A stretch of DNA of 64,000 nucleotides from Parus major (taxonomy: Eukaryota > Chordata > Aves > Passeriformes > Paridae), in assembly GCF_001522545.3 (NCBI RefSeq), contig NC_031769.1, positions 7,250,625-7,314,624 of the forward strand, written 5' to 3'. Within the stretch, counting starts at the first letter, position 1. Each line of letters starts with the position of its first letter. Positions 50,851-62,945 of this stretch are shown piece after piece. Under the pieces are notes generated by a model. The model was not told where the DNA came from, searched no databases, and worked only from the letters and a program-made list of their open reading frames with translations. Both the position numbers and the translations under genes were made by a program.

Positions 50851-52610
50851 CATCAGGAGTCTCTGTGCAGATGCAGGGGCTGCCCCTTCTCTGACTGCCA
50901 AGTACCCACTGCTGCCACTAACTGTTTGTGGTGAACACCAAGGGTAAGGACAGAATATTTCAGATGGTAAAATGGGAAATAATCAAAATAAAATGGAGAA
51001 GCAGAATGGTTACCATAGTATAAAATAAAATACCTGGACTAGGACAATTGTAAAATCATGTTTTTCCCCTGGAAGGGAATGATAGGCTGCGTGTCAGGCA
51101 TTTAGAGTTATTTAAAAAAAAAAAAATCTGGCAAAACAGTACAGAAAAATAGAATTAACAGGGCAATAAACTAATTATTTTAATGGATTAATTAACTTAA
51201 TGGACTTACCTGTAAATCTGAATTTATAGGTATGGCAGACAAATGCAAAGAAGTGTCATTTGGCAATAAACATTCAGTTCTGTAGTAAATACTATGTTTA
51301 CAAAGTTCCTTTAAATGAAAAACCTTGTTTGTTTTTCTTCTTGCTGTCATTTCAAGAACAGCTGTCAGGAGCTACCAGAGACAGCATCCATTTCCTTTGC
51401 ACCAAGATAATTGTTTTACTGCAGTTAGAAGCATTTGTGAATAACAAGATTAAGTTTTATAAAGGGCCTTATCAACAGTTATGAGGTGATTTGGTTTTGA
51501 TTAAGTTATATCTCATCCACAAAAACCTGCAGTGATACCTGAAGAGATTAATGAGTTTTATTTGTGTGTACATTATTCCAGTACACAAGAATATAATTTT
51601 GCATAATAAACTATGGGTCTGATTCTCAGCTGCTGCAAACAATAACTCAATTATAAGGCCATTAGGGTTAGATATATTTACATCTGCTGAATATATCTGA
51701 ATTTTCATTATTCAGGACTAAATTCTCAAATTTCACTGTAGCACAGACACAGCACAGCTGCACCTGTGGAGCTCATCTCAGTGTCTGCATTCAGATGCCT
51801 TTGGAAAGAATATGCATACATGAGAAAATAGAGAAATCTTTGTAGAATTTCCATTTTCACTGATTTTATAAAAACATTTCATTTGGTGGAGTTATTCGTT
51901 ATTTACATGACTGAGAGGTCTTTCACCCTATTTACTTTCAAGCACTTTTCAGGAACCACGTTTCTTTTTGGCATTTTTTTCTCTAGGATCCATCTAACTT
52001 CAGATGTGTGCTAGGGGTGCACTTGCAGCAGGGACAGCTCCTTTTGGTTCCTGTTGCAGCTGATGTGAGGCAGGACAGTGGAAAACTCTGTTCTGGATGA
52101 AATACAGATTGCTGGATAAAAATGTCATCCTGTCAGACTTTGGTCAGATAAACAGGTGTTGAGGTTTCATGGAGAATCACCTGGATCCACTAAGGGGACA
52201 ATTCCTTTTCCACAGCTCCTCAGACTACAGCTTGGCCATGCCTCAGCTCCTCAGGGTGCTGGGTTATTGCTCACAAACATTCATGCTCTAGTAGAGTTTA
52301 GATTAACAGAAAATCTTATTTATTCATAATAATAAGAATGAATAAATTCTTATAATAATGTGTTAAGTATAACACACAAAAGGAAAAGCTCCTTGAATGA
52401 GGATATATCAAGGGACCTTGCAGATCCTGCAGTTGATCAGCCAGACTGAGCAAGCCCACCAGGGTGAACAAGGGTTTGTCTTACAATGTCTGCTCCCCAA
52501 GGGCTTCTGCCAGGAGTTCCCATCTTTGCTTCCCCCCAAAAATTCCCCACAGCTGGAGCCAATGTTCCAGACCAGACAGTGTCAGTACCTGTAGCTGTTT
52601 AGTGCTTTCT

Positions 52611-52710
52611 TCTCCATAATATGTCCAACATACATAAATTTGTATCTAAATATGTATGGAATACATAAATCTCCATAATATGTATAAAATTCATCAATAT
52701 GTATAAAAGC
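52611..52710. repeat. AT-rich local repeat
   Basis: The motif tctccataatatgt occurs at 52611-52624 and again at 52670-52683 (59-bp spacing), with further copies of aatatgtat and acataaat between and after. It is a low-complexity tandem-like region. Confidence 0.65.
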
Positions 52711-55700
52711 ACCCAGAGCTAAGGTCTTGCTGTCTGCTCTGGGACTGTGACATGAAAATGTGTGTTCACAGTGATCACTGGTGTACTCTATGCCAGCCTC
52801 ATATGTATCTTTTCAGGTAGCTAAATTAAGTGATTTTACTGTAATGAAGCCTGCAATAGCTTAAAAAATTGTATTTTCTCAACTGTCCATAGGACAAACA
52901 CATGGGCAAATATTTATGGCTTGAAAACAATTTCTGTACTGGCAGAGAATAACCTCCACTGTACCTCAGTTTCACTCTGTCCCTTCCTTTGTGACCTGCT
53001 GTTGCAAATTTCATTGAGTTTAGAGCCATAGACATGACTGTCTGAGCTGAACTTCTCTACAGTGGATGGCAAGGTTGGTAAGATTGGAGAAATCAATCAG
53101 TGCTTATGAAATACTTCATGATACTTAAATGAAAGGCAAGGGAAAGGGAAAATATCTATCCTAAAAAAAACCCAAAAACCCAAGAAAGATCTGGCATCAC
53201 TCATTTGATCCTGAAGGTCAAGAGCTGGAAGTTTTCTACTCTCTCTTTTGGTACTTTAAAGGCAACATATAATTTCTTAAAAGATTGTTTGGTGTCCTGC
53301 AGAATACATTTAGCAGCACTGCTACCTGGCACAGGCTGGAATGAGAGCAGCTGCTGTAGTAGGAGGTAACCTCTCTTGAAAGAGGACAGTGTAATGCTTA
53401 CTGTCAGGAGGCAATATTTATTGCAATCAGTCAGTCCCAGAAGGCTAGTTACCTTATTTTTCATCTAATTTTATATGCTCATGATTGAATTACTGTAGTA
53501 GGATCTAAGGAAACATGATGCTTTGCAGACTGCTGTTAGATTATCTCCTCTAGACATGGTTGAAAAAGCAATATCTGCTTGACCAAGGTCACTTCTACTG
53601 TCATTTTCACCATAAAATATGGGTTTACACTTCTGCCTCTTCTCATAAAGCAGTACAGGCACCTCCAAGATAAACAGAAATAAAATCTGGTTGAAAGTGG
53701 TTTGCTATTTTATACATAAATTTAATTGAGGATGGATTTTTCTCATCTGAAATGGGATGTAAATTTCAATTTCATTGAGAAAATGATAGGAAATTGTGAT
53801 TTTTGGCTATGGGAAGCAATTTAGTCACACATAGGTTGCAAGGCACAAATGAATGGCACAAACCAATAAAGCACTAAAGCCCGTTTTTAGTTGATAGATC
53901 CTTCTCTGAAGGATGAAGTCCTATCAATTACTACCACTGTAGTCAACTGGGCAGTGTTTTAGTATTTCCTCTGTATATGGATACATACAGATATATATAA
54001 ATGATATACAGAGCATATTTATAGTATATAGTTCACTTTGTCTTCAGTGACTCCTGTCTCTCCCCAGTGTAACCTGCCAGCACCATTAAAACTCAACTCC
54101 TAATGAGGCTCTTCACGGGGAAGGCAAGGAAAGCAGCCCTTTCTGTCACAGGGTAATTGGTACTCTGACACCCAGCTGCTTTGGCTGCAGTGTCTTCACT
54201 CCCATAAAAAAACCTGTGAAATCACAGAGAGTTTCAGTTGGACTCACAGAACTGGAAAATTCTTCCTGGAATCCGGAGTTCAAGTCCCTGATGTTGCAGA
54301 CCATGGTATTGTAGCATCCTTCACTTAAGTTGGTCCTTCTCCATCAACTGACCTCATCCCTAAGCTCATCCTGGCCCTAGGAAGGTGTGATTTTTTTTCC
54401 CACCAAGGGTTAATGGCTTTTGGCTCTGAGGCAAGAGGAACAGAGGGGAAGCCCCTGACCTGTGCATCCATCTCTGCAATTAATGACATTTAATACACAA
54501 TGAAACGATGAGGGGAGGGCAGTGTTGTTCATGGGATGCCCACAGCATGCTAATTCAAATAATCATAATCATAAACCATAATCATGCATTGTCAAGAAGG
54601 AATTAATCATTTTTAGTGATGTCACGAAGAAAATTGGAGGTGAGAGTACTGTAACAAGGGAAGATTTGTCTCGTGCTTGGCATGGCTGCTGGTGAGAGAG
54701 AAGTGCCTTGGCCTCTACACTGTGTTATTCTTCATTCTGGGACCAATTAGGGAATAAACAGCTTTCACTTTGAGGAGGGACAGCAGGGTAACTGAACAGG
54801 GAACTATCTTCTTTTATAGCCCTTCCTCCTCTTCCAGATACAGTAAGATTGTTTCGTTCCAAAATGCCATAAAACCACCATTGTTTATCCTGTCTATTTG
54901 AAGATTATCTCTGCTGGAAGCTGTGGCTGTGGCTGACTGGCAGCCTTTATCATCAGTCTTGTGCAGGCCAGATGACTTTAAAGCTGTCTCTCTCTTTGGA
55001 GAAAACAGATTCTTGTAAGAAAAACGTTAAAATATTGTCACTGATTTGGCTCCTCTCTGGCACTGTCCTCAGTGTGCTCTGTGGACTCAGTAGCTTAGCC
55101 TAGATGCTGTAGATCAGTAATGACAGGTAACAGAAATGAAGCCATTTCTGCCTTTCCTAGCAGGCAGCTCTGAAGCTGTGGAGCAAAACATTATGTTGTA
55201 ACTGGGCTGTGCTTGAAGAAATACCCAAAGAACAAGTACAAAAGGAATTTATCTGGGTATATCTGCTTTTCCCCATGTGTGTCCTCTGAGCCAGTGATGA
55301 CAACAACTCTGTAAGTGCACTGCTGGCCCTGAGGCACTGAGGAGTGCCTACAGGCCTGGGAAATCTTTAAAAACAGGATTTATTGCTCTTACGTTCTGCC
55401 AGACAAAATCGTCTTTCTGCCCCATTCACAGATAACAAGTGGTAAAAAGCAGTGATTAGAAAAAAACTTTGTGATTTAAGGATCCCCTTTGAGAGTGATT
55501 CATACTAATGAAGGAGCAGCACAACCAAATTAGTGATGATCTGAGTCAAGTTTCTCATGCCATTGGACATTCATTCTTTCCGTCTGTGATTTTATGAGTT
55601 TTCAAGACAAGTGCTGCAAGTTTTTTCTTTATAGAGACAGCAGGTAGCTATAAACTTCTCAGCTTCTCAGTTCCTTAAACTGTTTCTTGAGAGTTTGATT

Positions 55701-56955
55701 ATCTTCTTTCCTCCCTGTTGGTGAAACTTGGAAACACCATCTGGAGATGGGAGCACTTAGGAGCATCACTTGCTGTTTTCGCTTAATAGGTTTATGCTGA
55801 GCCTTATTAAGTCCTTTTGTTATTCCACATTTGTTTTATTTTCCTGAATTTTGCTGGGGTCAGTAAAGATTTTCATTACCAAGTTTCATCAAATGATCTG
55901 GCTCTGCTTTGTGGCAGGTTATCCTCAGTTTGCTTTTAAACACATTTTAACACCATAGAGCCCAGAGCACAATTTCACAAGGTTCAGCCTTCCACTCTGG
56001 GGAGGTGCAAACCCCTGGTTTGGAATCCTTGATGTGGACACAACACAAGTTTCTGCCCACACAGATGACAGAAATGAAATATTTGCTGCTTCTGGAGTTT
56101 ACCATAGACAGAGAAATGTTTAGTGTGGATGAGTCCAAGTCATGAAAGCCATTGAGTGAAATCAGTGTTTTATGATGCCTTAGGAGAAGGATTTGTGCTG
56201 CTTGTGACCAGGATCCAAACCCAAGCTCATGTCCTTGATCAGTGCCATCTCCATACACCCAGTCACTGATCACTCACTGGTGTTTCTCCCACTTCCTTTT
56301 AATAACATGGGAAGGATATTTTACTAAAAATCACAGACCAGCACTCCTGGGCAAGGGAACTTTTAATGGAGGCTGGAGGTGGTCAGAAAAGTGGGAAAAC
56401 TGGGTCATTAATGCTGCCTCATGTGCTGCATATCCCATGAACAGTGTGACATAAGCTCAGCCAGCAGCTGGGTGGGTGGGAAAAACCTTTGAAGCAGCAA
56501 CTTCCAGCATCCAGCATCACTGCCATAGCTCAGCTCAAAATTTAAACCCCAGGATTTAAGTTTTTTTTTCCTTAATGTCAGCAAACATAAAATTCTGAGC
56601 AATGTTTTTAGTATTATGGCTATACTTTGTGTCATTAGTACATAAAGATGTTGACCTTTTTTGAGGAGATACACATTTTGGAAAATCTCCTAGTATCTGA
56701 TTGTCTTATGGGATTACCAACTGATTTAGACAAACATGAACATGTACCATAGAAAAGCTAAATTAAAGTAAATAAATCACATGGATTTTTTCATGAATTT
56801 GACTAACAAAATAGTATTTTGCTTTGTTTTGGCCATCTACTTATGGATTCAATCTGTTTCATCTACACTTCTTGTATGTGGCTTTGGAGAATTTTTTTCC
56901 CATGAAAATTGCTTAAAATCCCACTCTTGTGAAAATTTTGAATGTAACATTCATC

Positions 56956-56972
56956 AAAAAAAAAAAAAAAAA
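56956..56972. repeat. A homopolymer run (about 17 bp)
   Basis: An uninterrupted A run with no recognisable retroposed gene before it. It is probably a simple repeat. Confidence 0.7.
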
Positions 56973-57364
56973 CCAGGGGTTCTACTCATAAAGATTTAAG
57001 TTGTGAATAAAAATATCTGAATCCTTTCTGCCTCAGAACAGAAGTTCATGACATTTGTCTTTCACTTTGAATGAATCAAATCACATTTTTCTTTAGTTTC
57101 TCCATCAAAATCAGGGGGCCATGTCACAGAGATATTTTTGGCAGCAATTCTTACATTTATGTCTCCTTCAACAGAAAGAGCTTAACATTATTTAGTATCA
57201 CAGGAAAATCCTTTACTGATATTTATCAGGACACAGGAAGAAGGAGTAGAAATTTTATTGCTGGGAAAATAAATACTGGCCTAAGTTTTTAATTTGAAAT
57301 ATGGAGAGGTATGAAAATCCTTTTGCCACCTTTCTCCAGATGATCATTTTCATGTTCTTACCAA

Positions 57365-57440
57365 GTGGGAGCAGAGGTACAGCGAGAATTAGTGACTTGC
57401 CTATGGACACATCTGGAGTCAAGTATCATGACCCCCATTT
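57365..57440 (+). mobile_element. Possible ancient MIR-type SINE fragment
   Basis: The stretch 'gaggtacagcgagaatt' followed by 'agtgacttgcctatggaca' resembles the MIR core (gaggcacagagaggttaagtaacttgcccaaggtcaca in general order). MIR copies are old and survive as faint fragments in birds. Similarity is by eye only. Confidence 0.4.
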
Positions 57441-59010
57441 CCTTCCTCATATTGCAAGACAGTGCTGCAAGGAAAAGCAGCAGTGACTCCTGGAACAGAC
57501 CAGAAATATGACTCCTTCTGCAGCCTGTCTCATAGTGGATGGTGGATAATTAACCCTCTTCAGGATTTTTGCAATAATGTACCCATCAGGGATGTGTCTG
57601 CCCAGCTCCTGCAATAAGAGGCTGGTTCATGCCTTCAGGCAGGAGAATAATGAACCTCTTTCTACATCTTCCTCAGTTCCTTCATTTAATCAGACCTTTT
57701 AACCTGTGCCATTTGGGCCAGACCTACCATCCCAGGAAAGCAATGGAAAACCCAGAGATGAGGATATTTTTACTAACCATGGACAAGCAGATGTAAATCA
57801 GTGATTCACAAAGCACAAGTTTATAAAGCAGTGTTTTAAACCTCTCTACACTGCCCATGTATTGCCTTAACTATCACGTAGAAATGTTGTGTGTCACAGT
57901 CTCATCAATAACATTCCTGGAAGCAGATTGTAATTAGCAGTTGTTATGCTCAGGTAAACATCAGTACAAGCCATAATGGAAATACACAGGTCTTCCCTGA
58001 ATATACTGGGCTATTTATGAACTGTAAAACAGCTCCACATTTAGGCAAATATATCTGCAAAAAGCAGGTGCATTGCTTTCTTTGTTCCCCTTTCCGTTAC
58101 AAAGTAATCATGGTTTTTGTACAGTACTGTTGGATTCCCTAAATCTTGAGTTGGGTGTGGATAACATTGATACAAATACTTACAAACAGGTGGTTTTTAC
58201 AACAGTTGCTTTAATTTGTTGGCCAACATCCAAACATGGAGAATTCAAAGACACATTTGGTAACATTGTCCTAAGTCCTAAAACCAGCTGTCCAAATGCT
58301 GGTTAGGACACATGGATTTGGTTTTTTTTTCTGCTGTCACGAGCTCCTTTAGGGAACTGAAGCAGATCTTGTAATTCCAGCTTCCTAAAGGTGTTGTGAA
58401 AATAAAGTCCATTACTGACTGCACTGCTCAGCTGTGCAGTGACAATAGGGGGCACAGAGGCTCCTAGACGGATAAATTTCCAGAACAGTTTTGAAAGCTT
58501 CAGTGAATCTTCAGTCTATTCACTGCAGAGAAACCTTCCTAGCACAGGAACCCAGCCCTTAGTATGCAGGAGAGCACTCCTGTGGCAGAGCCAGCATGTG
58601 AAGTGATGAAATGGTGCTGGAGTGAGGAGTTAACCAGGCATGGCTTCAGACGTTTGCAGCTCCGCTGGTGCCTCATCTCAATCCAATCAACAGCAATCCA
58701 ATAACGAGCCTGTAATTACACCACGGGCCTTAATAAGTGCAGGGCCAGTCCTCCCAGGTGCTGGGTGCTCCTAAATCCCTCCATCCACAGCTGGAGGCAC
58801 CCACAGCAGCAGAGGAGTGCTCTGTGTGTTGCAGGATGGGGCTCCAGCCAGCCCAGCCTCCCGTGTCCCCAGAGCATCACTGGGTGCCTTTAGAGGCAGG
58901 CAGGGATCTCCTGAACCAGGGATTGGGCTTTGAGTTGTAGCAGCACTAAAGCAGTTATGAAAAATGTAACAACCCGTTTTGGCTTAAAGCACATCATTAT
59001 GTGGTCCTGA

Positions 59011-59050
59011 TACACTCACAGTGCTGTGTTTTCACAGCACTGTGAGTGTA
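59011..59050. repeat. Perfect 18-bp inverted repeat with TTTT loop
   Basis: The arm tacactcacagtgctgtg at 59011-59028 is followed by tttt and then its exact reverse complement at 59033-59050. All 18 pairs match. The stem does not extend beyond 18 bp. It could form a hairpin in RNA or a small cruciform in DNA. No transposon family was recognised. Confidence 0.95.
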
Positions 59051-60487
59051 GCAGGATCTGGGAGATCCAGTGCATCTGCAAGGGGAAATACCTTCCCTCT
59101 TTTTTCACTTGGAGCATCCTCAGACATGTATGTGTGCTAGTTGCTTCTTGTGGGTGATATGGAACTACTGATCTTCTTAGAAGGATTTGAACAGAGAAGC
59201 AATTTGCTTCTCCAATGCTACTGAGGTAATATTTCATTAGGAGAGTTTTCTGTCCATAATGTCCAAATTAAAATAATAGAAACTCTTTTTCTTGCTTTTG
59301 AGGGATGAAGAGGCTGAAGGTCCTATTTAACCTCCCCAGGTAACCACTCCATGGTGACTTGGAGCATCTCTGGCAGATAACCAGGGAAAGCTTGTGGTGG
59401 TGGGAACAAATATCTCATTCCAGGGCCTGAAAACAATATTAGATGCACAGGGAGGAAATACCTTCAAATAATCCCTGCATAAATTCAGTTAGGTAGAAAG
59501 CCTGGCAAGATTTCTGAAGCATATGGATTTAGTGTCAACCAAAAATGTCATAAAATTGCCCATCATGGTAAAGGAAAAGCATCTTAGAAAGGCTCACTTC
59601 CTACTGGAATTCAAGTAAATGCTTTCTAAGTGCAGCTGGTCCTGCTAAGAGGGCCAGAGCTTGGCAAGTGACCTTTGACAAATATCATGATAAATTAAGT
59701 AGTTGAGAACTAAAGAGACTTAATTGGATGCTGAAATAATTATTAGCACTGAAAACGGGTTTTATTAACCAAGTCAAGAGCCTATGGGTATAAAAGTGCA
59801 GTAGGCACACCTCAGTTTAAGCAAATGTGAAATGCTGATACCTGGATTTTATTACTGGGAAATGCACCAGCTGGAAGCTACAGCTCCATGCAGGCACACC
59901 AGTAGCTCTGAAGACTTCAGGCAAGGCTGAGAGCCCCCTTTAAATACTTTCTTTACTGCTGATCCATAAGCAATAACTGCCAGGTGCTGACTGGGAGGAG
60001 GAAACTCAGGGGAAGGTTGTTTCTGCTGCCCCTACAAGTTGAGCTTCCCTGGGCCCCCCCTTACCTTTCTGTGAAATGCAACCCCCTGTCAAGCTCCTTA
60101 TTGTATTTTTCCTCAGTACATCTCAGAGGAGCACAGCACTGCCTGTCCACAAGGACTGGAAGACAAAGTCAGTGCAGATCCATTCTCTGTCCACCTCGGG
60201 GCCTTTTTCACCAATCTGCTGCCTGTGCCACAAGCAGGCTTGCTCTGAGCTGGGCCCAGGAACTGAGCTGAATGAAAATTAAATATTTTTTTTTCTCTCT
60301 CTATGATGGAATCAGAAGTTCTAGAAGCTGTTCTCCTGCTTTACTGGACAATTTTACAAAAATTTCTGATCTTGCAAGGCAGTGGGATATGCTGGCATGG
60401 GAACAAGTGGCTGAGGTGAGGATGGGAATGGACAATTCTAAATTCAAAGCCTTAGGGAACCTCAGTGGGGATTTCATCATCATATAA

Positions 60488-60570
60488 ACACAGAATCCAA
60501 CTCAGGAAGGGACCCACAAGGATCATCAAAGTCAACCCCTGTCCCTGAACAGGACCACCCCAAGCATCAT
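60488..60570 (-). mobile_element. Short antisense CR1 3' end
   Basis: The plus strand reads 'acagaatccaactcaggaag' then 'ggacccacaaggatcatc', 'gtccctgaacaggacca' and 'ccccaagcatca'. This is the antisense CR1 tip, of the same subtype as the tail of the SINE at 26921. Confidence 0.75.
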
Positions 60571-61249
60571 TTGGAAGTTTCTTATGGGCCACCTAATGAC
60601 TGTAGCCTATTGCTGCTGCACTCCAGAGTAGAATGGTATCATATTCATTATCATTCAAAAATAAAATATGGTTTTCAGCAGTTCACCCAGATGTAATTTT
60701 TCTTTTAAATCCCACCAAGTGCTATAATATACTTCTATATAAATTTTTGCTACTTGGTTCTCGATGTCCAGGTCTTGGGGGTTTGGGTTTTCTGAACCAT
60801 CTGAGCTGTCCTTGGCTGGGTTCTGTGTCAACAGCAAGGGGCAGAAAGCCAATATCTGTCAGTTGTGTGCTCTGGGGGTCTGAACACAGCAGGGTCTGTC
60901 TAGGTCAAGCAGGGTGGGCAATCCCCAAGAGGCTCTATCCTTGTGCAGCCACACAGGCCAGGTATCCTGGCCAAGATACCCAAAATACCTGTCCAGCAGA
61001 ACCAAGGATGGATCAGAAACACAGAGAGAATGTTCCAGCACAGCTGAATGTCCTGCAATGTGTGCAGGGCCTGCAGGAGCCAGCCCCAGCCATGTGCCTG
61101 CAGGTTCCCACCCAGCGGGATGCTGAAGGGGCACGGCAGCGTGCTGGGGCCTGGGAGGCATTCCCAGGGCTTGCTCACATCCCAGGGCACTGGGTGAGTG
61201 TTATCTGTTGTGACCAGAATGGTTTCCCACACAAGGATGATTACCACAA

Positions 61250-61500
61250 CCTCAGCTTCTCGCGTACGCGGTAGCGGGAAGCTGTAATTAGCGCTTCCAG
61301 GCAAACCGTGACCTTTTGGAACTTTTCCTGAGGCTTACGAAGCCTAAATTAGTTTCTGCTGTTTGAAAGCATGCACAGACCTAATCTCTGGGCCCTATTT
61401 ATATTATAATTACTATATAATTCACATTTGCATTCACTTGACTCCTTTTCTTACTTAACAGCCGAGGTTGGCTCTCGCTAGTCGAGTCCTTTGTGCGCAG
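61250..61500. promoter_or_regulatory. CpG-dense candidate conserved regulatory element
   Basis: Seven CpGs lie between 61261 and 61308, including the palindrome cgcgtacgcg at 61261-61270, in an intron that otherwise has almost none; four more lie at 61460-61500. A ten-base stem (agcttctcgc at 61254-61263 with gcgggaagct at 61274-61283, one G-T pair) surrounds the palindrome. Downstream are a homeodomain-type TAATTA at 61285-61290 and TGACCTTTTG at 61309-61318, whose reverse complement is a nuclear-receptor-type AAAAGGTCA half-site. No repeat family or coding pattern fits. A conserved intronic enhancer is the best guess, not proven. Confidence 0.35.
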
Positions 61501-61734
61501 TTCATGGGTCACAAATCCCGTGGGTGAAGGCAGGGTGGGGGATGTTCATTCTCGCTCCCTCATGTGCTGTACAACTGCCAAACAGCAGGCTGGCATGAAA
61601 ACCCCCTTCTGCACAAACAGAAGGTACCACCAGAGCTTTTCCTGCAGGAAAACAGAGGATGATATTCTTGGCTTAGAAGTTGGGTGAGAACTTCTTTTCC
61701 ATCTCCTGTTAAGAGCACAGTTGTGACTATAGGT

Positions 61735-61800
61735 TGAGATTAATTAAAATGATGGCTTTAGTTATTTCTATAGTCTGAGATTAATTAAAATGGTGACTTT
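61735..61800. repeat. Tandem duplication, 41-bp period
   Basis: A 25-bp unit starting tgagattaattaaaatg occurs at 61735-61759 and 61776-61800 with two base differences. Each copy carries a TTAATTAA-type homeodomain-like site. Confidence 0.85.
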
Positions 61801-62099
61801 TGTGGATACTCCACAACATTTTTTCTTCCTTTAAGCAGATCTCTCATTTATATTATAAACTATTTCACTCTATTCTTATACATCTTTAATGTGTTATAAA
61901 CTCCCCATAAATACTCAGTGGCATAAAAACAGGTGAAAAAAAATTAAAATACTAATATGCATGAATATTTAACAATAAAATTAATAGAAAATATCTGTAG
62001 TTTTCAGTGCCTGAAAAAATATTGAGGAATTAAAGTGAAACTCCTCTCCCCTTTGAAATGGCCCCATTCTGCAAAGCACTATGTGTTCTTTGCTTTTAC

Positions 62100-62440
62100 A
62101 TGTTCTGATCCTGTTTGCATTTTGATTCTTGCTTGTAAATAAGAGCTGCCTGGAATTGCCCAGAGGAAGGTGATCTATCATCTGCTTCCAGCCAAGGTTC
62201 TTGTCGCTTGGTCATTCCGTACATATAAAATTTTATCTGAGCTCCACTCGCAGGATATAAATGACCGTGACAACAGGCTTCCTCTGATGCTTCAAATAAT
62301 GAAGCTTCACAAATCAGGCAGAAGCCTCCTGCATGTCGAGACCAGGGTGCATGTGCATTATTTCCAGCTATATGAGCAACCTTGGATGAACTCATTATTC
62401 TGCAGTGGGTAGTACAGATGTTACCATCCCGCAAGATTTA
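62100..62440. promoter_or_regulatory. CpG-retaining unique block, possible conserved noncoding element
   Basis: Six CpGs are spread through about 250 bp with balanced base composition and no repeat similarity. An 80-codon open frame crosses it on the plus strand and a 112-codon frame on the minus strand, but neither resembles a known protein and there are no convincing splice sites in phase with DPP6. A conserved noncoding element is possible. Confidence 0.2.
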
Positions 62441-62906
62441 AAGCTTCCTCTGAGGAAAACTGCTTCTTTCACCTTGTTTGCCAGCTGGACCAGCTGTAAG
62501 GTTTATTGCTGGCTTTTGTTTTCTGTTTGCATGGTACTTGTTAAGCCCTTTATTAATGCAGTCAGTACATTAAAGGTATATTAAAACCTGAGAGCTCATA
62601 AGAAAACAGCTTAATAACCAAATAATGTGAAGCAATGGTATTTATGTGGTGGTGGTATTGTTTAAGTTAACATCCAGCACCAGTTATTGCTTAATTAGCT
62701 AGGAAATCATTGTTTTGATGCAAGAGAATTTTACTTATGGAAAAGAATGAATTAAGATCATCTAAATAAATTTATACTAGGATTTTAATGAAATAAACAG
62801 AAAATATGGAATGGGCATTTTTTTCAGTCTGTTAATGAGGTGTAAATAGCACTGAGAGCATTTTCCTTCATGCTGCAGTTCGAAGGAATTATCCTTTTTC
62901 CTTGAA

Positions 62907-62945
62907 TATCATAGAATCATGGAATGGTTTGGATTGGAAGGGACC
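62907..62945 (-). mobile_element. Very short antisense CR1 tip
   Basis: The plus strand 'atcatagaatcatggaatgg' and 'tttggattggaagggacc' is the antisense CR1 3' terminus, cut off after about 40 bp. Confidence 0.75.

Noticed and set aside
60633..61274. 213-codon open frame on the plus strand, the longest in the window
   Set aside because: It spans a composition shift from AT-rich to GC-rich, overlaps three minus-strand frames, and does not resemble any protein I know. It has no matching splice phase with DPP6.
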